This document shows, one piece after another, positions 1 to 13,439 of a DNA stretch of 64,000 nt. The notes beneath the pieces were generated by a model. It was not told the origin of the DNA, ran no database searches, and was given only the letters and a program-made list of their open reading frames with translations. This DNA comes from Cheilinus undulatus (taxonomy: Eukaryota; Chordata; Actinopteri; Labriformes; Labridae): the NCBI RefSeq assembly GCF_018320785.1, contig NC_054866.1:39037000-39100999 (forward strand), in the 5' to 3' direction. How positions within the stretch are numbered: position 1 is the stretch's first letter; the number at the start of each line of letters is the position of its first letter. The position numbers were made by a program, and so were the translations under genes.

Positions 1-874
<874 letters not shown>

Positions 875-2520
875 AGAAAAACCACACTTCGAAAAAAAAT
901 ATATGAAGGGCCGGTGGACTTTGGCAGCCGCTTTTGCCGATGACACTACCGCAGCAGCAGTTCTTTATTTTTCCATGTGTTAAAAGAAAAGAATCAAAAG
1001 AGAGGTGAGAGTGGAGGTTAAATCTTAGTTTAAATATATATAGAAATATATATACAGTTGAAGGGGGCCTCCGTCTTCTTGATTTTCTCTTTGACATTTG
1101 CCAAAACCACAGATATGTCAGTCAATCAGCCTGAAGTGGTTGTTGTTGGATTGAAATGGCAGCCTCACACTGGCATAGGAACTGATCTTGTTCTGTCAAG
1201 ATAAGCTGCTTAGTTAGGTTTTTGCGTGATAAGAGATGCATTTGAGTCACTTGAGAGAGAAAATGCTTGAATGGGAATGCCTCACAAAACTAGTTTGCAT
1301 TGGTTCCAGTCATAGTCTAATAAGAAAAAAGGGCCCTGAAAGCTATTGATCATAATCTCACGCTAACAATGAAAAAAAGAGGGAAGTATAAACCGATTAG
1401 TCCCCCCCCCTCCTAAAAATAAAAAATTTAGAGGATAAATTATATTGGAGTTGGATAAAAGAAATCCTGATCCCTTACCTTCTGTCTAAAGTGTATTTGG
1501 CATCTCACAGATTAGTCGGTTATGTCACTGGAACCATAGATTCTTTTGGAGGTGAAGATTATAAAAGGCAGAGACTTAACGATATAAAACATAACAAAAA
1601 AGACAAAAAAATAAATAAAAGCAGCTTCAGAGTTTGTGGTTTACTTCTGTGTTTGTTTTATTAAATGCACTTGCCTACTATACTGTTTCTTCAGTGTAAG
1701 ATGATGACAACAATAATATTCAATATTGTGCATGCTGGTGATGTATTTATATACAGTAGCTTGACTTTATTAACTTATACTGTGGGTGTTAAGTATTCAT
1801 ATGATTGAGAAAAACAGGCTTTGTCAGATGTTGATTTCTAATTTCTAATTTATTTTTTTTGTTATGGTTTTTGATTTGCTATACCAAAATGGTGATCGTA
1901 AAAATTGACCTGTAATGGGCCGTGCTATAGTGACATGCAATATGTGTATTTAATTTGTTAATGAAAGAAAAAAAAGGAAGATAAAAAACTCACCGATGAT
2001 CACTTAATCTTACCAGCTGGTGTTTGTCACATTGAAGTATGATTATGATCTATTTTCTTCTTTGAACAGTATTTAAGTACTTTTTTCTGTCATGCTATCC
2101 AGTTTGAATAATGGTGAACTTTTCAGGCTCAGTGTTTCTGTTAAGAATTCACAAACATGGACCATATTTTATTTCTGACAGTATACATTTCTGTTTGTTT
2201 GTTTGTTTTTATACATTTTAGCTGTTCCTGAGTGACAAAATATCTTGAATGTGAGTCATTATGTAGCAGTTGCACAAGAACCGAAATAATAGCTATGATA
2301 ATAAAAAAGAATATGACTAAATTATACATGCACCATTTCCGTGGTGGTCTAGTGTATTGTTGTATTGTCACCCATGAAAGAGAATTTTGTTTTTAAAGGG
2401 GAAATCATTTCATAGACAAAAATGTTAGCTTTGTTTTGTGCCCTGAGTACAGTACGTGCTTTTTTGGTGCCTGTATTTTTATTTTAAATGCCTCGTTTGC
2501 AAATTAACCTTTACAAAAAA
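875..2520 (+). other. ywhag: probable ywhag 3' UTR
   Basis: AT-rich non-coding sequence after the ywhag stop. Mammalian YWHAG has a 3' UTR of several kb, so a long one is expected. Overlapping AATAAA hexamers lie at 1610-1619 and another near 2300. The true cleavage site cannot be fixed from sequence alone, and the boundary given is approximate. Confidence 0.5.
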
Positions 2521-2654
2521 GGATTTATCTGCCAGTATTTAAAGAGTCTGCGAGCATGTAATGATATCTTTCAATGGCTCCTCACTTTTCTGTGTGTACT
2601 GCTCTCTGTACAGCACATAGACATGAATATTCCACATTAATGCACAAATAAGGT

Positions 2655-3585
2655 GTGTTTCCACCAGGTGGTCCAGTCTGGTTTGGTACGGTAGACCCTG
2701 CTCTTGCTTGCATCTCCACATCCAACTGTATCCGTACTTGGTAGACAGCTGGCTGGTGCTAATATGAGTCACAGAAAGGCAAAACAGACTCGAAGTAAAG
2801 AAATTAATGTTTTTTATGGCCAAAGATTTTTTTTGATGTGAAATCCAAAATCAAGAAACAAGCTGTTTCCCATTTACAGGTTTAAAATGGAAAAGACATA
2901 CTTTTGACCATTTGAGGTGGTTCACATTAAATATGGAACTTAAAAACAAAAAAAAAGGTTATTTGTTTTCCATTTCTTGGTTTTTCAGTCAGACTATGGA
3001 AAAAAAAACCTTTTTGAATTTGTGTTCAAATCAAAGAAAGAAGATGAAAAATCAGTTTTTCTTTTGTTAATTTCATTTCTGAAACAAATACTTTTTTTAA
3101 TCTTATGTTCAGATCAGAAAAGGAAGATCAAAAACTGGAACACTGGTGATGCAACATGCTTTTTTGCAGCCCCTGCAAGAGGTCAAAAATATGGAAAAAA
3201 AAGAATGTTACACCACAACTCTCTTGGATCTTCCTTTTTTGATCCAAAAACAAAATCAAAAACATTCAATTCTTTTTGGAAAATTTCATTTAAAAAAAGG
3301 AGGAATTGTTCTTTTTTTTGTTTTCTATTTTTTGTTTCCAGTTTAATGTAAACTGCTTGAAAGATCCAAGGGCAGATCTTCCATGTTTTGTTTTCCTACT
3401 TTTCAGCTTGTTTTTTTGATTTTGGATTAAAAATCTGCTGGCTTTAAACTACACTGACCATCAAGAAAAGGGTGCCAAATTAAGCAGGGCTGTATGGATC
3501 AGTTATTTTGGTACCTTTCCTAGCTTGTAACAGCAAAATTATTACGTGCCGTACCAAGCTGAACTGGACCACTTGGTGTGATTGC
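2655..3585. mobile_element. fold-back (MITE-like) element with long inverted arms
   Basis: The left arm at about 2660-2692 (GGTGGTCCAGTCTGGTTTGG...) reappears as the reverse complement at about 3549-3580. An inner inverted pair lies at about 2850-2875 and 3405-3430 (CAGCTTGTTT plus GATTTTGGATT). The interior is A/T-run rich with no credible protein. Sequence like the right arm recurs at about 23868-23975, so this is a repeated family. Superfamily is unknown. Confidence 0.55.
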
Positions 3586-5040
3586 ATCTTCAATAGAGTC
3601 ACAGGGGTAACAATTTAACATAAATGCATATTGATTACTGATAATTCACCTCTTCAGAACAAACTTTAGACACTACGAAGCTGCTTAAGAGCACAGAAAG
3701 CTGCTGAACAGATTTATCTTCATAAATCTGCTGCTAGTTCTATTTATAGGTTATAATATATTCATACAGATGGCCGTTTTTTAGGGACTTTAATTTTTTA
3801 ACTCACATGTGATGGCTTAAGAGAGAGAAAAACCGAAAAGCCTTAAGGTCAGTCACACACAACCTCCTTCATGTATGCCAATTATGTCAGCGTCATGAGT
3901 CAGCTCCCACTGTATGTCACAGCTGCTTTGATTTATTTTTAACGTGGAATAAAGTCGATGGTACTGAGGGCTCACCAGGCAAATAGCATGAAATCCTGAA
4001 ATCACTCTGCACAGCTGCTCACATGGATAGAAGAGTTGAATATTAAACCTTGACTTACTGATGTTTTCTCACTTTTTCTTTCAGTATTAAAGAAAAGTCA
4101 TGTCAGGAGACTATCACTCATTGCCAAGAATACATGCATTGTGTTACTTTTCAATTACTTTCACTGTGGTTTGTGTTATTTTTTTTAAGTTTTATTTATT
4201 TGGATGTTAATCCTTAACACAAAAACAAGAAATGAGGAGATTAGAAGTAGATTTTAATCAGGAATTGGACATGAGAGATCTGACCAACTGGAAATTAGCA
4301 AGTGGGGGTGGGGAGAACTGAAAATGGTTTACAATCTGTATGCTCTGAGGAATTTTTTGTTGCCATCTGTTGCCCATTAAAGTTATTTGTTTATCAGTTA
4401 TTTTCATTTCTCTGTCATTTTGGAAACACCACAGCTCATTCCTTTTCATTCTGTGAACAAGTTCTTATCCTACGCAGGGATATAGGAAGTGAATCTGACC
4501 TTATGTAACCCTAACATAACAGGTGTTTGCGTGGTATGTTTGTGTGAGCGTGCATCCAGATTTTGGATATGTGTGTTGTGCTGCATATGCCTACACCGCT
4601 GCATGTGTTGAGGGTCTGTGGGTGAATGTATGAGATGGAGTCTGTATGAGCTGCAGTGCAGAGACTCTGCCAAGCTCACACCACCTCTACAGTATGAACC
4701 CACTGAAGGTCTTTTTAGGGCAGCTTTGCTATTAAGTAGCTAAATTAGGGCATAGATGAGAGAATATTTTGCTAAGGCAGTAAAGGAGCGCGCTGTAATG
4801 AAGTAAAATCTTGCTTGTCATGATGGATAACAGAGAAGCTGTTTCTATTTTAAATGTCCATGCATACAGTATTCAAACACCCACGTCTTGCATTTATCAG
4901 AGTAATTATGCATTTGTGTGTTTTCAAACTGCGATTCAAGCCTTCGTTCTGATTGATAAGCTGAAGTGGCAGGTTGCTGGATCGCCCACCCTCAGACTGC
5001 AGCCTCTTGCTGCAGCTTGCTGCACTGAACCTTTCATGAG
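3586..5040. other. intergenic, nothing recognised
   Basis: AT-rich sequence with only short frames lacking splice context or recognisable protein. No RNA gene seen. Confidence 0.6.
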
Positions 5041-5076
5041 ATGAAATTCTGTGCTTTGAATGCTGCTCCTCGCCAG

Positions 5077-5165
5077 CCAATCACTGAGCTGCTCACTCTC
5101 TGCAGCGGCCAATCCCATTCCTGTTGCTAGGGCTATAATAAGTACCCCCAGCTCCTTGCTGCACT
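5077..5165 (+). promoter_or_regulatory. promoter-like cluster: two CCAAT boxes and a TATA box
   Basis: CCAAT occurs at 5077-5081 and again at 5109-5113, followed by TATAATA at 5134-5140 in a GC-richer setting. This order and spacing is that of a focused plus-strand core promoter with initiation near 5160-5170. No coding exon recognisable as its target follows, so it could serve a non-coding RNA, be a fossil promoter, or be chance. Confidence 0.35.
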
Positions 5166-5169
5166 GCTC

Positions 5170-6539
5170 AGACACCTATTGCATCCTGTAAAAAAATGAA
5201 AGCTCAAAGCACACAGGAGGCATTAGGATTCAGCACCAACCTATCTTCCAGCTTGTGTTTTAATGCACTGCTACACTTTCAGGGACACTGGTGTCATCAT
5301 TGTTGGTAAATGCTGGTGAATTAATGCACCTTAAAACATGCAGGGGCCTACTCGCAGACATGTAATTGAATTTCCAGCAGCATCAAATTCAATTGAAGTG
5401 CTGTAAATGACAAATTTTGTTGAATTAAAATAAACTATTACACAATGCTCAAGAAATTTATGTCAGATCATGCTGCTTACAGTACACATCAAATCTGTTC
5501 ATGGGTATATATACAAAGAGAAGATTGTGCTATGTAAGGTCACATCAACAGGAAAGATACATAGCTGAAAATCGCTCTGCCATACTTCCACTTATCAAAC
5601 CCCTGCCCCATCTTTCCACTCTCATCACATACAGTGATACTTTCTGAGAGAGGAGGCCAGCATGACGAGGCAGAAGTGATCATCAAGCCGTTATTATGTC
5701 ACACAGAGGCGAACGCCATCTAAGTCACGGAAAAAAACCCAACCTTGTTAGCTCCAGCAGACAGCCACCATGATGCCGCTTTTTTCAGTGTCTTATCAAA
5801 AAATGTCCTGATGATATAAAAGGATATTTATCTCTGATGATGGGTTAAAAATACTCCGTGGAAGCCAGCGCTATCTTGGAGATGAAAAGGGTGGGTTATT
5901 TTTGTCCTCCCTAAATTTCAAGAGCTCTTTCAAGTGTGTAGACAGGTATTTCTGTACACAACCCCTCCTCTTTTTCTGTCAGGTACAAGACAGCAGATTC
6001 AATACACCTGCTCTTTGCTATTTCAGAACTATAATTCAATCTGGGAAATATGCCGTCTTTCTTTTCTTACTGGGATTTAGTCTGGTATGCCTCCGCGTAG
6101 GGCAGGGGTCACCTGCTTTTTTTGACAGACGCTGTGGGGGCCAGGCTATCAAATGAATTAAATTAACATTTTATTCTATTGGCGTTTGTGTTTCCTTCAA
6201 TTTTCAGTGCAGGAAACAAATCTTTTCTTCTAAATCTCAGGAAAATGGCACTCTCTAATAGCCTGTAGTGAAAAGTTGACAACAAAAACTTCAAATTTAA
6301 CTGAAGACTTGAATGGCGACTTTGTGTTTATCATATTTACTAGTTATAGCTGGCAGATGGATTCTGTAAAAATTGGTCTAATGTAAGACATTCCTCATAG
6401 AGCTGTTTCAATATTGATCCTTTTTGGGGTTCATTCTTTAGCTATGGAGATATGAAGTCAATATATCCCAAAAACCATACGTTTTCTGAATGTAAAAAAT
6501 TTTTAAGATTATGACTTAAGGATTACATTTCAAAGGTCA
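5170..6539. other. intergenic, nothing recognised
   Basis: No gene or clear repeat. A good Kozak match (GCCACCATGATG) near 5765 opens only a 13-codon frame. Confidence 0.55.
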
Positions 6540-6690
6540 AAGGTCAATCAATCAATCAATCAATCAATCTTTGTATAGCACCAGTTCATAACAAAAGTTA
6601 TCTGTAGGTACTTTACAAAGAGAGCAGGTCTAGACCGTACTCTCTGTTGTGGCCTATTATAATAGACCAGTGTTAATCATTAATATAATA
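6540..6690. repeat. interspersed repeat fragment with a (CAAT)n run
   Basis: A short tetranucleotide run (TCAATCAATC...) is followed by a stretch beginning TTTGTATAGCACC and containing ACTTTACAAAGAGAGCAGG. I remember this pairing from common teleost retroposon tails. The assignment is from recall and is tentative. Confidence 0.4.
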
Positions 6691-7754
6691 AAAAAGACTA
6701 TACTTTATTATTATAAATACCAGTGTTAATCACCATGAGCACAGTACCAGCAGTATTTAGCCCCAATCAGTAGCGACATAAACCTTTACTATTAAAAGGT
6801 AGGACTGTCAAGCAGACCAGACTTGTTTATCATAGTGATGTCACTGGGCCTCATGTTCTTTGGGGGAGAAAAATGGAGGAGAACTTTATGGTGTCTGTCT
6901 GTGGCTACCTCGAGCTATACGACACGTGTCTTTTCTACTGGCACAGGAAAAAAATAGGTGCTCACTTTGAGGAAAGCGAGTGATGTGGTTGGCTTGCCTG
7001 ATAACTTGTGAGAATGTGTCTATCACAAAGCAGCAATCCTCTCAATCTAGTCAATCTCAGCCATGTTTGATATCAACTGTAAACTTCTTTACTCACACGT
7101 TCAGATTTGCGCCAATAAAAGGAGTTAAAATTTGGTGTGAACACACAGTCAGGGGCCTGGAACTTTCCTTTCATGGCTCTGGATTCTTGTATTTTTTCAG
7201 TCCAACAAATTCTTAACAACCTTCTTTTCCTCTTATTCAGGCCTTTTACAGCTAGCTAAGCTTTGTTTTGTAAAAATAGTTTGTCAAATGTAAGCTCTTA
7301 CAACCCAGTTCTAGCATTCTTTTCTGCTTTCCATGTAAACTACAGGATGTGGTGATTTTGGTGGTGTTATGAGAATGTTGGCATGCTGTCGAAAAACTGA
7401 GATTGTGTCTGCAGACATCAGTATGCTTGCCACAGAACACATACTAAAATGCTTAACTTAGCTTGTAAATAATGAGAGGGGTCTAGCTGCAGACTGTAGA
7501 CCACTACAGTGAGACTCCGCATCTGTTGGAACAGAAGGGACGTAAATTGCCAGTACAGTGTTATAGTTTTTTTTTTTTTTTTTTTTATTTAACATTATTC
7601 ATAAGCAAAGTCTGGCAGTTACATTCATGAAATAAGTACATTGCAAACATTAAAGACTAGGAAACATTTCATAAATTCAACAGAAAAAAGGTTTGATTCT
7701 AATATGGGATCAAATTATGTATAGACCTGTTTTAGAAGTAGTTATACAAACAGT
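6691..7754. other. intergenic, low-complexity T run only
   Basis: No gene recognised. A poly-T tract lies at about 7568-7586. Confidence 0.55.
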
Positions 7755-8362
7755 GGCTTGCTTTAGCTTTGTTAGCTTTAGCAAAGGCTAACATAGCTTC
7801 ACTAGCTGCATAGTTAACATTACAGTCTAAGTTAATGTAGCTTCTCTAGCTTTAGCAACCAGAGCTTAAGCCAATGTAGCTTATGCTAATGTAGCTATGT
7901 TAGCTACTGTAGATATGTCAGCTATGTTATAAACCAGTTATAAAATACTGGTTTATGAGATCTGCAAAACTATTGATAAAGTGTAAAGGTGTACGGTCTC
8001 CACCTATGTTATCTACACAATTTGTGTAGTTAATGTTGCTTTGTTAGCTTTAGCCTAGCTACAAGTTTGAGTGTTTTCATGGAGGTCAAGCTTTTAGCTA
8101 CAGCTAAAAGAGCTAACCTGAGGCACCATTAGCAGAACTACTTCTAAAATGAGACTAGCTTTAGCAAACGTAGCCTAATCTAAAGTGGTTAATGTAGCTT
8201 CATTCTTTGGCTTTTGCTATGTTCATTGTGTAGCTGCATTCCCCATGTAGCTAACATAGCTTCATTAGCTTTAGATTTAGCTATGTAGCTACATAACCTA
8301 AGTAGCTTTGTCAGCTATAGGTTTAGCCATGTTAGCTGCATTAGAGTGTTTTCATGGAGGAC
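7755..8362. repeat. degenerate GCTA/TAGC-rich array with an internal duplication
   Basis: About 600 bp is built from variants of AGCTTTAGC, GTTAGCT and ATGTAGCT in both orientations. A longer unit, GAGTGTTTTCATGGAGG, occurs at 8069 and again at 8344, so part of the array was duplicated with a period of about 275 bp. Confidence 0.6.
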
Positions 8363-8466
8363 AAACTCCTTTACTGTAAGCAGACTGTTTATTAAGCTTT
8401 GTATCAGGTTTTTCAGGTCAGGTAATTGACTTCTGACTTTGGTAGCCTACCCCTTATCTCAACCCA

Positions 8467-8495
8467 TACCCTAACTCTAGGGTTAGGGTTAGGGT
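8467..8495. repeat. short inverted telomere-like repeat
   Basis: ACCCTAAC is followed by AGGGTTAGGGTTAGGG, so CCCTAA and TTAGGG units meet head to head over about 29 bp. Short runs like this are common in fish and need not mark a fusion point. Confidence 0.5.
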
Positions 8496-10562
8496 GAAAC
8501 CAAACAGTGCTGGTAGCGAGGTAGCATAGAGTTTGTCTTCAGTTCCAAAGAAAAAAGAAAAAAGAAATCTTCTCTGTTTATTCTTGGATGATTAAGACTC
8601 TCAAACAGCAGTTTACCTGGTTTTACAGGTCTTTTGTTTTTGCTTTTGTCTGTCTTCAAAAGACTTTAGGTCAGTGATTATGGTCAAAAGGTCATCAAAC
8701 CGTCGTTGCTTTGGTGAGTCTATTGATTTCTTTTGTTAACTCCAGGCTGAATGCAGTGTTTTTGCTGTCTACAAATGACTGCTCTAAGGCGTTTAGCCTC
8801 CAGTGGATCAGGCCTCTCACTCACAGTCATTGCTGAACCATTCATCACCAACTAAACCACATGGTTATCTAGTTTTGGGGCTTCAGGGTAAAAAGGACAG
8901 CCCTGTAGACTGGACACAGCTGGAAAACAAACAGTGCCAAGTTTGGCTCCCATTTAATAAAACTTTGACTTATTCCAGTGTCGTTTGTTTCAGAACAGGT
9001 TGGATGAAAAGGATGTATTAGTGAGTTTAAAAGGCCTGTAGGTGAGAGACGGCAGCTCATGACCAATCGGGTATTAGAAATAAAGCTTTGGATTAAAGCT
9101 AAATTCAATCACTATTAAGCGTTGATACCACAAACAAGGAGATTATATTCTGAACCCAGCTGCTGATAAAACAGACGAGACACGTCAGATTTTGAGAAGT
9201 TTATGATCTGACTCAACGTGATCTGCACCTCAAAGATGCAAAGAAGATAATAGCTGTACAGCTCCAGAAATATCAGCCCATTAGAGGGAGGGAAGGAGAG
9301 AGAAAAGAGAGATGGAGAGAAAAGGGGACCGATGTAGAAGCAGAGAACAGAGACAGATCTATAAATAGGCCTCCCTGCAGCCTGTGAGTAGACAGTGAGT
9401 AGACCAGAGACATCAATGTGACAGCTTCTTCACTATAGAGGATATCTTCCTCTGTATGGATGGTGAGAGTTCATATCTTTGGATAAGAACCTCTGATTCA
9501 TCAGCTTTACCCCCTGCTGAGCAAACACATGACATGACACGAAATTACACTGCTACGACACAGAATCAGCTTGGATATCTCCTCTTTCAGTCCACCATGT
9601 TATCTCCTTCTTCTTTTGCAGCATTAAGTTATGATAGGACAAAGAGTGCTGCTGACTGTTTCTGGCACAAAGACAGCTGTTATGCATGACTGCTGCAAAA
9701 TGAATAATTCAAGATAACACTTAGACTTTGTATTATTTATCAAAAAGTGCCACAACGTTCAGCTGAAGGTTTTAAGAGACTATTTTTAGAGAGCCCTTGT
9801 CCCAAAACATTGCAGGATACATTGCATCTGATAGGCGGTGGGAAAGTATCATCATCCCTGGCAAAAACGAAGGCGCTCTGTGCGGATGCAATGGTGCTGC
9901 CGTGTAAATAAATAAATAAATAATTCTGGTTCTGCCTAATAATACAGGAAGTGATTATTCATAACTACAGAGGCTCGTGTGATGAACAGAAGTTTTTAAA
10001 AGGTGAGTCTAAAATTAAGTCCTACCCTCCTCATCCCCCCTCTGCTCTCGCAGTTACGTCACTCTGCATGTGCTTTCAAGGCCTCCCATCGCAAGAGGGC
10101 CACAGTCACATCACGTTCCCTGCAAATAACATCATCATCTTCAAAACAGCAAAGTAGGCTCATACTTCAATATTTAAACACTAGTGGAAGTGTTCATTAC
10201 ATAACTTTGAATTTATGATGAGTTTTACTTTAATGTTGTATTTCTTTATTGTGAAACATATAGACTACTTTTGGTAGTGTTTTATTCTAAATGACAGTTC
10301 TAGGGCTGCTTTTGCTTTGATACTTAAAGGATCTTCTGCAAAACAACAATATAGCTGGTGTTGGGCCAAAAGCTCCAAAATCACCACTTTTCAGAGGATT
10401 TTAATTTGTAATAATAATTCAAGACTATATGGTCATCACTGTTTTAAGATTTGTTAAACCCACGTCCTCTCTGGGCCAAAGCTCATTTAGAATTAACTGA
10501 GGCTGAATGGAAAACTGTTCTGTGGTCAGATGAAGCTAAATTTTAAATTCTTTTTGGAAACA
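8496..10562. other. intergenic, nothing recognised
   Basis: No gene recognised; a short (AAAT)n run lies near 9906-9925. Confidence 0.5.
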
Positions 10563-10571
10563 GGAACACCG

Positions 10572-11147
10572 TAACCTTGCAAAGCAGATGGATATGCCCA
10601 CTTCTGTGTTTCTCACTAGTGAATCCAACCTGCAAAGTTCCCTTCTGAACCGTTTGGGCCCGGTTAGAAAGTGACAAGACCAATCAGCGATGAGGGGCAG
10701 TACTTTCGCCTGCAGCTGAGTCGTGACGTAAGCAAGCAGCAACAAGAGACCGGTGTAATTATGGTGGAAGACATTAGCGTGGATGCTGCTAAAGTGCCAG
10801 TTTTATCAGAAATTGATGACATTTCTTCACTAGAAGAAGGACAAAGAACAGCAGTGTGTTGTTTTCTTTTCAAAAATAACAAATTCGTGTACTGACATGT
10901 CTGTAGTTGCCATGGTTCACGTTATGAAGTTCTCTATGGAGTTTACCTCTTTGGTAGGTGCACAGCTTGGTAGCGGCTACGTCACGTGTTTTGTTGCTCT
11001 GATTGGCCTGTAAAGATGTGACAGACAGAACGTTCATCCAATCATCGTCTGAGTGTTTTTTCAAAGGCTCTTCCCTTTCCCAAACCCTGTCTATGAGTGG
11101 TTTACCAGATGGATATGTGAAACAAATCCATCTAGCGTGCCAGGTTA
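10572..11147. mobile_element. non-autonomous DNA transposon with 9-bp target duplication, copy 1
   Basis: The element starts TAACC...GCAAAGCAGATGGAT and ends with the inverse (ATCCATCT...AGGTTA). It is flanked by GGAACACCG (10563-10571) and AGAACACTG (11148-11156), a 9-bp duplication with two changes. Its interior matches the copy at 26412-26963 over most of its length. A short plus-strand frame includes DAAKVPVLSEIDDISS followed by LEEGQRTAV, which looks like the start of a lost transposon-encoded protein. The 9-bp duplication suggests a Mutator-like superfamily. Confidence 0.7.
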
Positions 11148-11295
11148 AGAACACTGTGGACTAAAGGGGAGAGGGGCCATCAGTGCACAGTTAAAAAGCC
11201 TACATCTCTGATGGTATCTGTTCGCATTAGTGCTAATGGCGTGGGCAGCTTACCCATCTGGAAAGGCACTATCAATGCTGAAAAGTTATAGAGCT

Positions 11296-11864
11296 TTAAA
11301 GGGATACTTCAACATTTTGGCAAATTCGTCCATTGCCATAATTCCTATAGTCTTAGTAATAGGTTCGTTACCTTCAGTTGTCGGTGCAAGCTGATTCTAG
11401 ATAGCCGCTGCCAACTTCGGACCTGCTGTGCCAACTCAATGTAAGCAGACGGTATTCCGGCTTTCCCTCATCAAATTAATCAAATACACAATCCAACAAC
11501 TCCAAAACGCTCTCGTGGACAAGTTGTGACCTGTACATTCACCACGCTATGAAATAATCATGGAAAATTACGTGACGGAGATGTTTTAAAGCTAAATGCA
11601 AAGCTGGAACTACACTCCAGACATGGCTGCTGCACTGTGTCACTCCACCCAGTGGTTTACTCAAGAAATAGTTCTGAGTATTTGCTTCATGCGTCGTAAT
11701 GTTACATAATTATACGTTATTATTTCATAGTGTGGTGAACGTGCAGGTCACAACTTGTCCACGAGAGTGTTTTGGAGTTGTCGAATTGTGTATTTGATGA
11801 GTTTGATGAGGGAAAGCTGGAATACCGTCTGCTTACATTGAGTTGCTGTTTAGCAGCTAGAATC
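11296..11864. mobile_element. MITE with about 150-bp inverted arms, right end truncated
   Basis: It begins AAAGGGATACTTCAACATTT, a start I associate with a common teleost MITE. The arm at about 11391-11558 reappears inverted at about 11718-11864, for example GTAAGCAGACGGTATTCC near 11441 against its reverse complement near 11822. The right arm runs directly into a different element, so the outer right end is missing. Confidence 0.65.
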
Positions 11865-12187
11865 CTATATCAGAAAAGAATGGGGCAACATTCCTCTCCC
11901 AAAACTCCAGCAGTTGGTCTCCTCACTTCCCAGACATTTGCAGACTGTTGTTAAAAGAAGAGGGGATGCCCTGTCCCTGCTTTTTTTGAGGCATGTTGCT
12001 GCCGTCAGCTGCAAAATGGGCTATTATTTTTCGTGACATAGGAAAATGGCTCAGTTCAAACAAATGTGTTTCTTTAATTTTCAATTGTGAATTAAATAAG
12101 ATTTTTATGAGAATAGCAAATCATTGCATTCTGTTTCTATTTACATTTTGAACAATTTCCCAACTTTTTTGGAATTGGGGTTGTACA
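11865..12187. mobile_element. 3' fragment of a teleost DNA transposon
   Basis: The fragment ends CCCAACTTTTTTGGAATTGG followed by GGTTGTA, a terminus I recognise as frequent in teleost genomes. Internally it has CAAATCATTGCATTCTGTTT. The 5' part is missing at the junction with the preceding MITE. Family naming is from recall only. Confidence 0.55.
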
Positions 12188-13439
12188 TTACAGTGTCGAG
12201 AATCTACAGGACTGAAGTTGAGTTCTTAAGGGACATTAGCTAACCTAGCTATGGAAGCCATGTTAATAGACTCATCTACAAGTAAGTTTCTCTGAGCTTT
12301 TCCAATTAAATGGAATAGCACGAATAAATACAACTAACAATAAAATGAATAAAAATAGCATCCATGAGCATGATTTTTACCTGTGGTGGTTAAAAATGCT
12401 TACCCCAAGATTTTCATTGTACGTCACAATATCTTGAAACTATTTGTATTGATTTCACTGAGAAACTCTGAGGCAGAAATGAAAAGCTTACAGTAGTTAC
12501 CAATGGAGAGAACTGCGGCACAAATAAACTCAAAGAAAGGGACAACACAGTTTTAAGTACTATGATTGCTGACATATTTGCCAACATAATGACTGGAGTA
12601 GATTAGTGAGTTTAGTTATTGTTTAAAAGTGAACAACTGCTCTATCATTCAGATGGCATGTACTGTAACATGGATGCTTTACGTGTTCAAATTGAAGTGT
12701 AGGAAAGTTCTTGCTCCTCATTTATCATTGACAAATGTTTGGTGGTGATGTCTCACTTTACTGGTTTCCACTTCCTCTAGAATTTGTGAAGAATATAAAA
12801 CAAGAGCGTGAAGAAGTAATCATGTTGATAACTGTATCACTGGAACACAGACTGAGATGACAGACCTCCTACAGTGTTTCGTACATAATGTTACATAATG
12901 CCATGCACAGCTCCATCAGTTATCAGGACGATGACATGTTTGTCTGTCGAGTTTTCTTTTAGTCAGGCCTGTCGTGGATTTTCATCAAGAAAAAGAGAGA
13001 GTGAGAAAGAAGTGACATCAGTTGTCTAACAGACTGCTGAGACTCTGCTCAGTGTACGTAATATCTATTTTGGAGGTCTTAGCTTCCTCCACAGTTTGGC
13101 TCACGAAGTGATAATTAACTGTTAATGACTTACATGTAATATTAGGACTTTTGGTGTCATGGATTCTGTTGCAGTAGAAGCATTAAGATCATGTGCTAAA
13201 GTAAACACAGCACTGCTACACTGTAAAGAAAATCCTTAAGAGATTTAAGTCATGAACTCCAATTTTTGTGAGAAAATACCACTACAAAAAGTATCAAAAG
13301 TAAAATTAGTCATTCTTCAAATCTAAATAATGTGATATTTCTTTAAGTGATGTTATTGTTAATACATTATGTCCACATTATGTGGAATTTTGGCTCTTAA
13401 ATGTCTACAGTGATCAAAAATGACTTCTCCTACGTCATC
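12188..13439. other. intergenic, nothing recognised
   Basis: AT-rich sequence without a supported gene or clear repeat structure. Confidence 0.5.

Noticed and set aside
2977-3351. 124-codon frame
   Set aside because: It lies inside a fold-back repeat, is made of A/T-run codons (Lys, Phe), and has no domain or splice context.
8467-8495. Evidence of an ancient chromosome fusion from TTAGGG units
   Set aside because: Only a few units are present; such short runs are frequent in fish intergenic DNA.
10671-10895. Independent small gene
   Set aside because: The frame is shared with 26511-26747 inside the same transposon family, so it is an element remnant.
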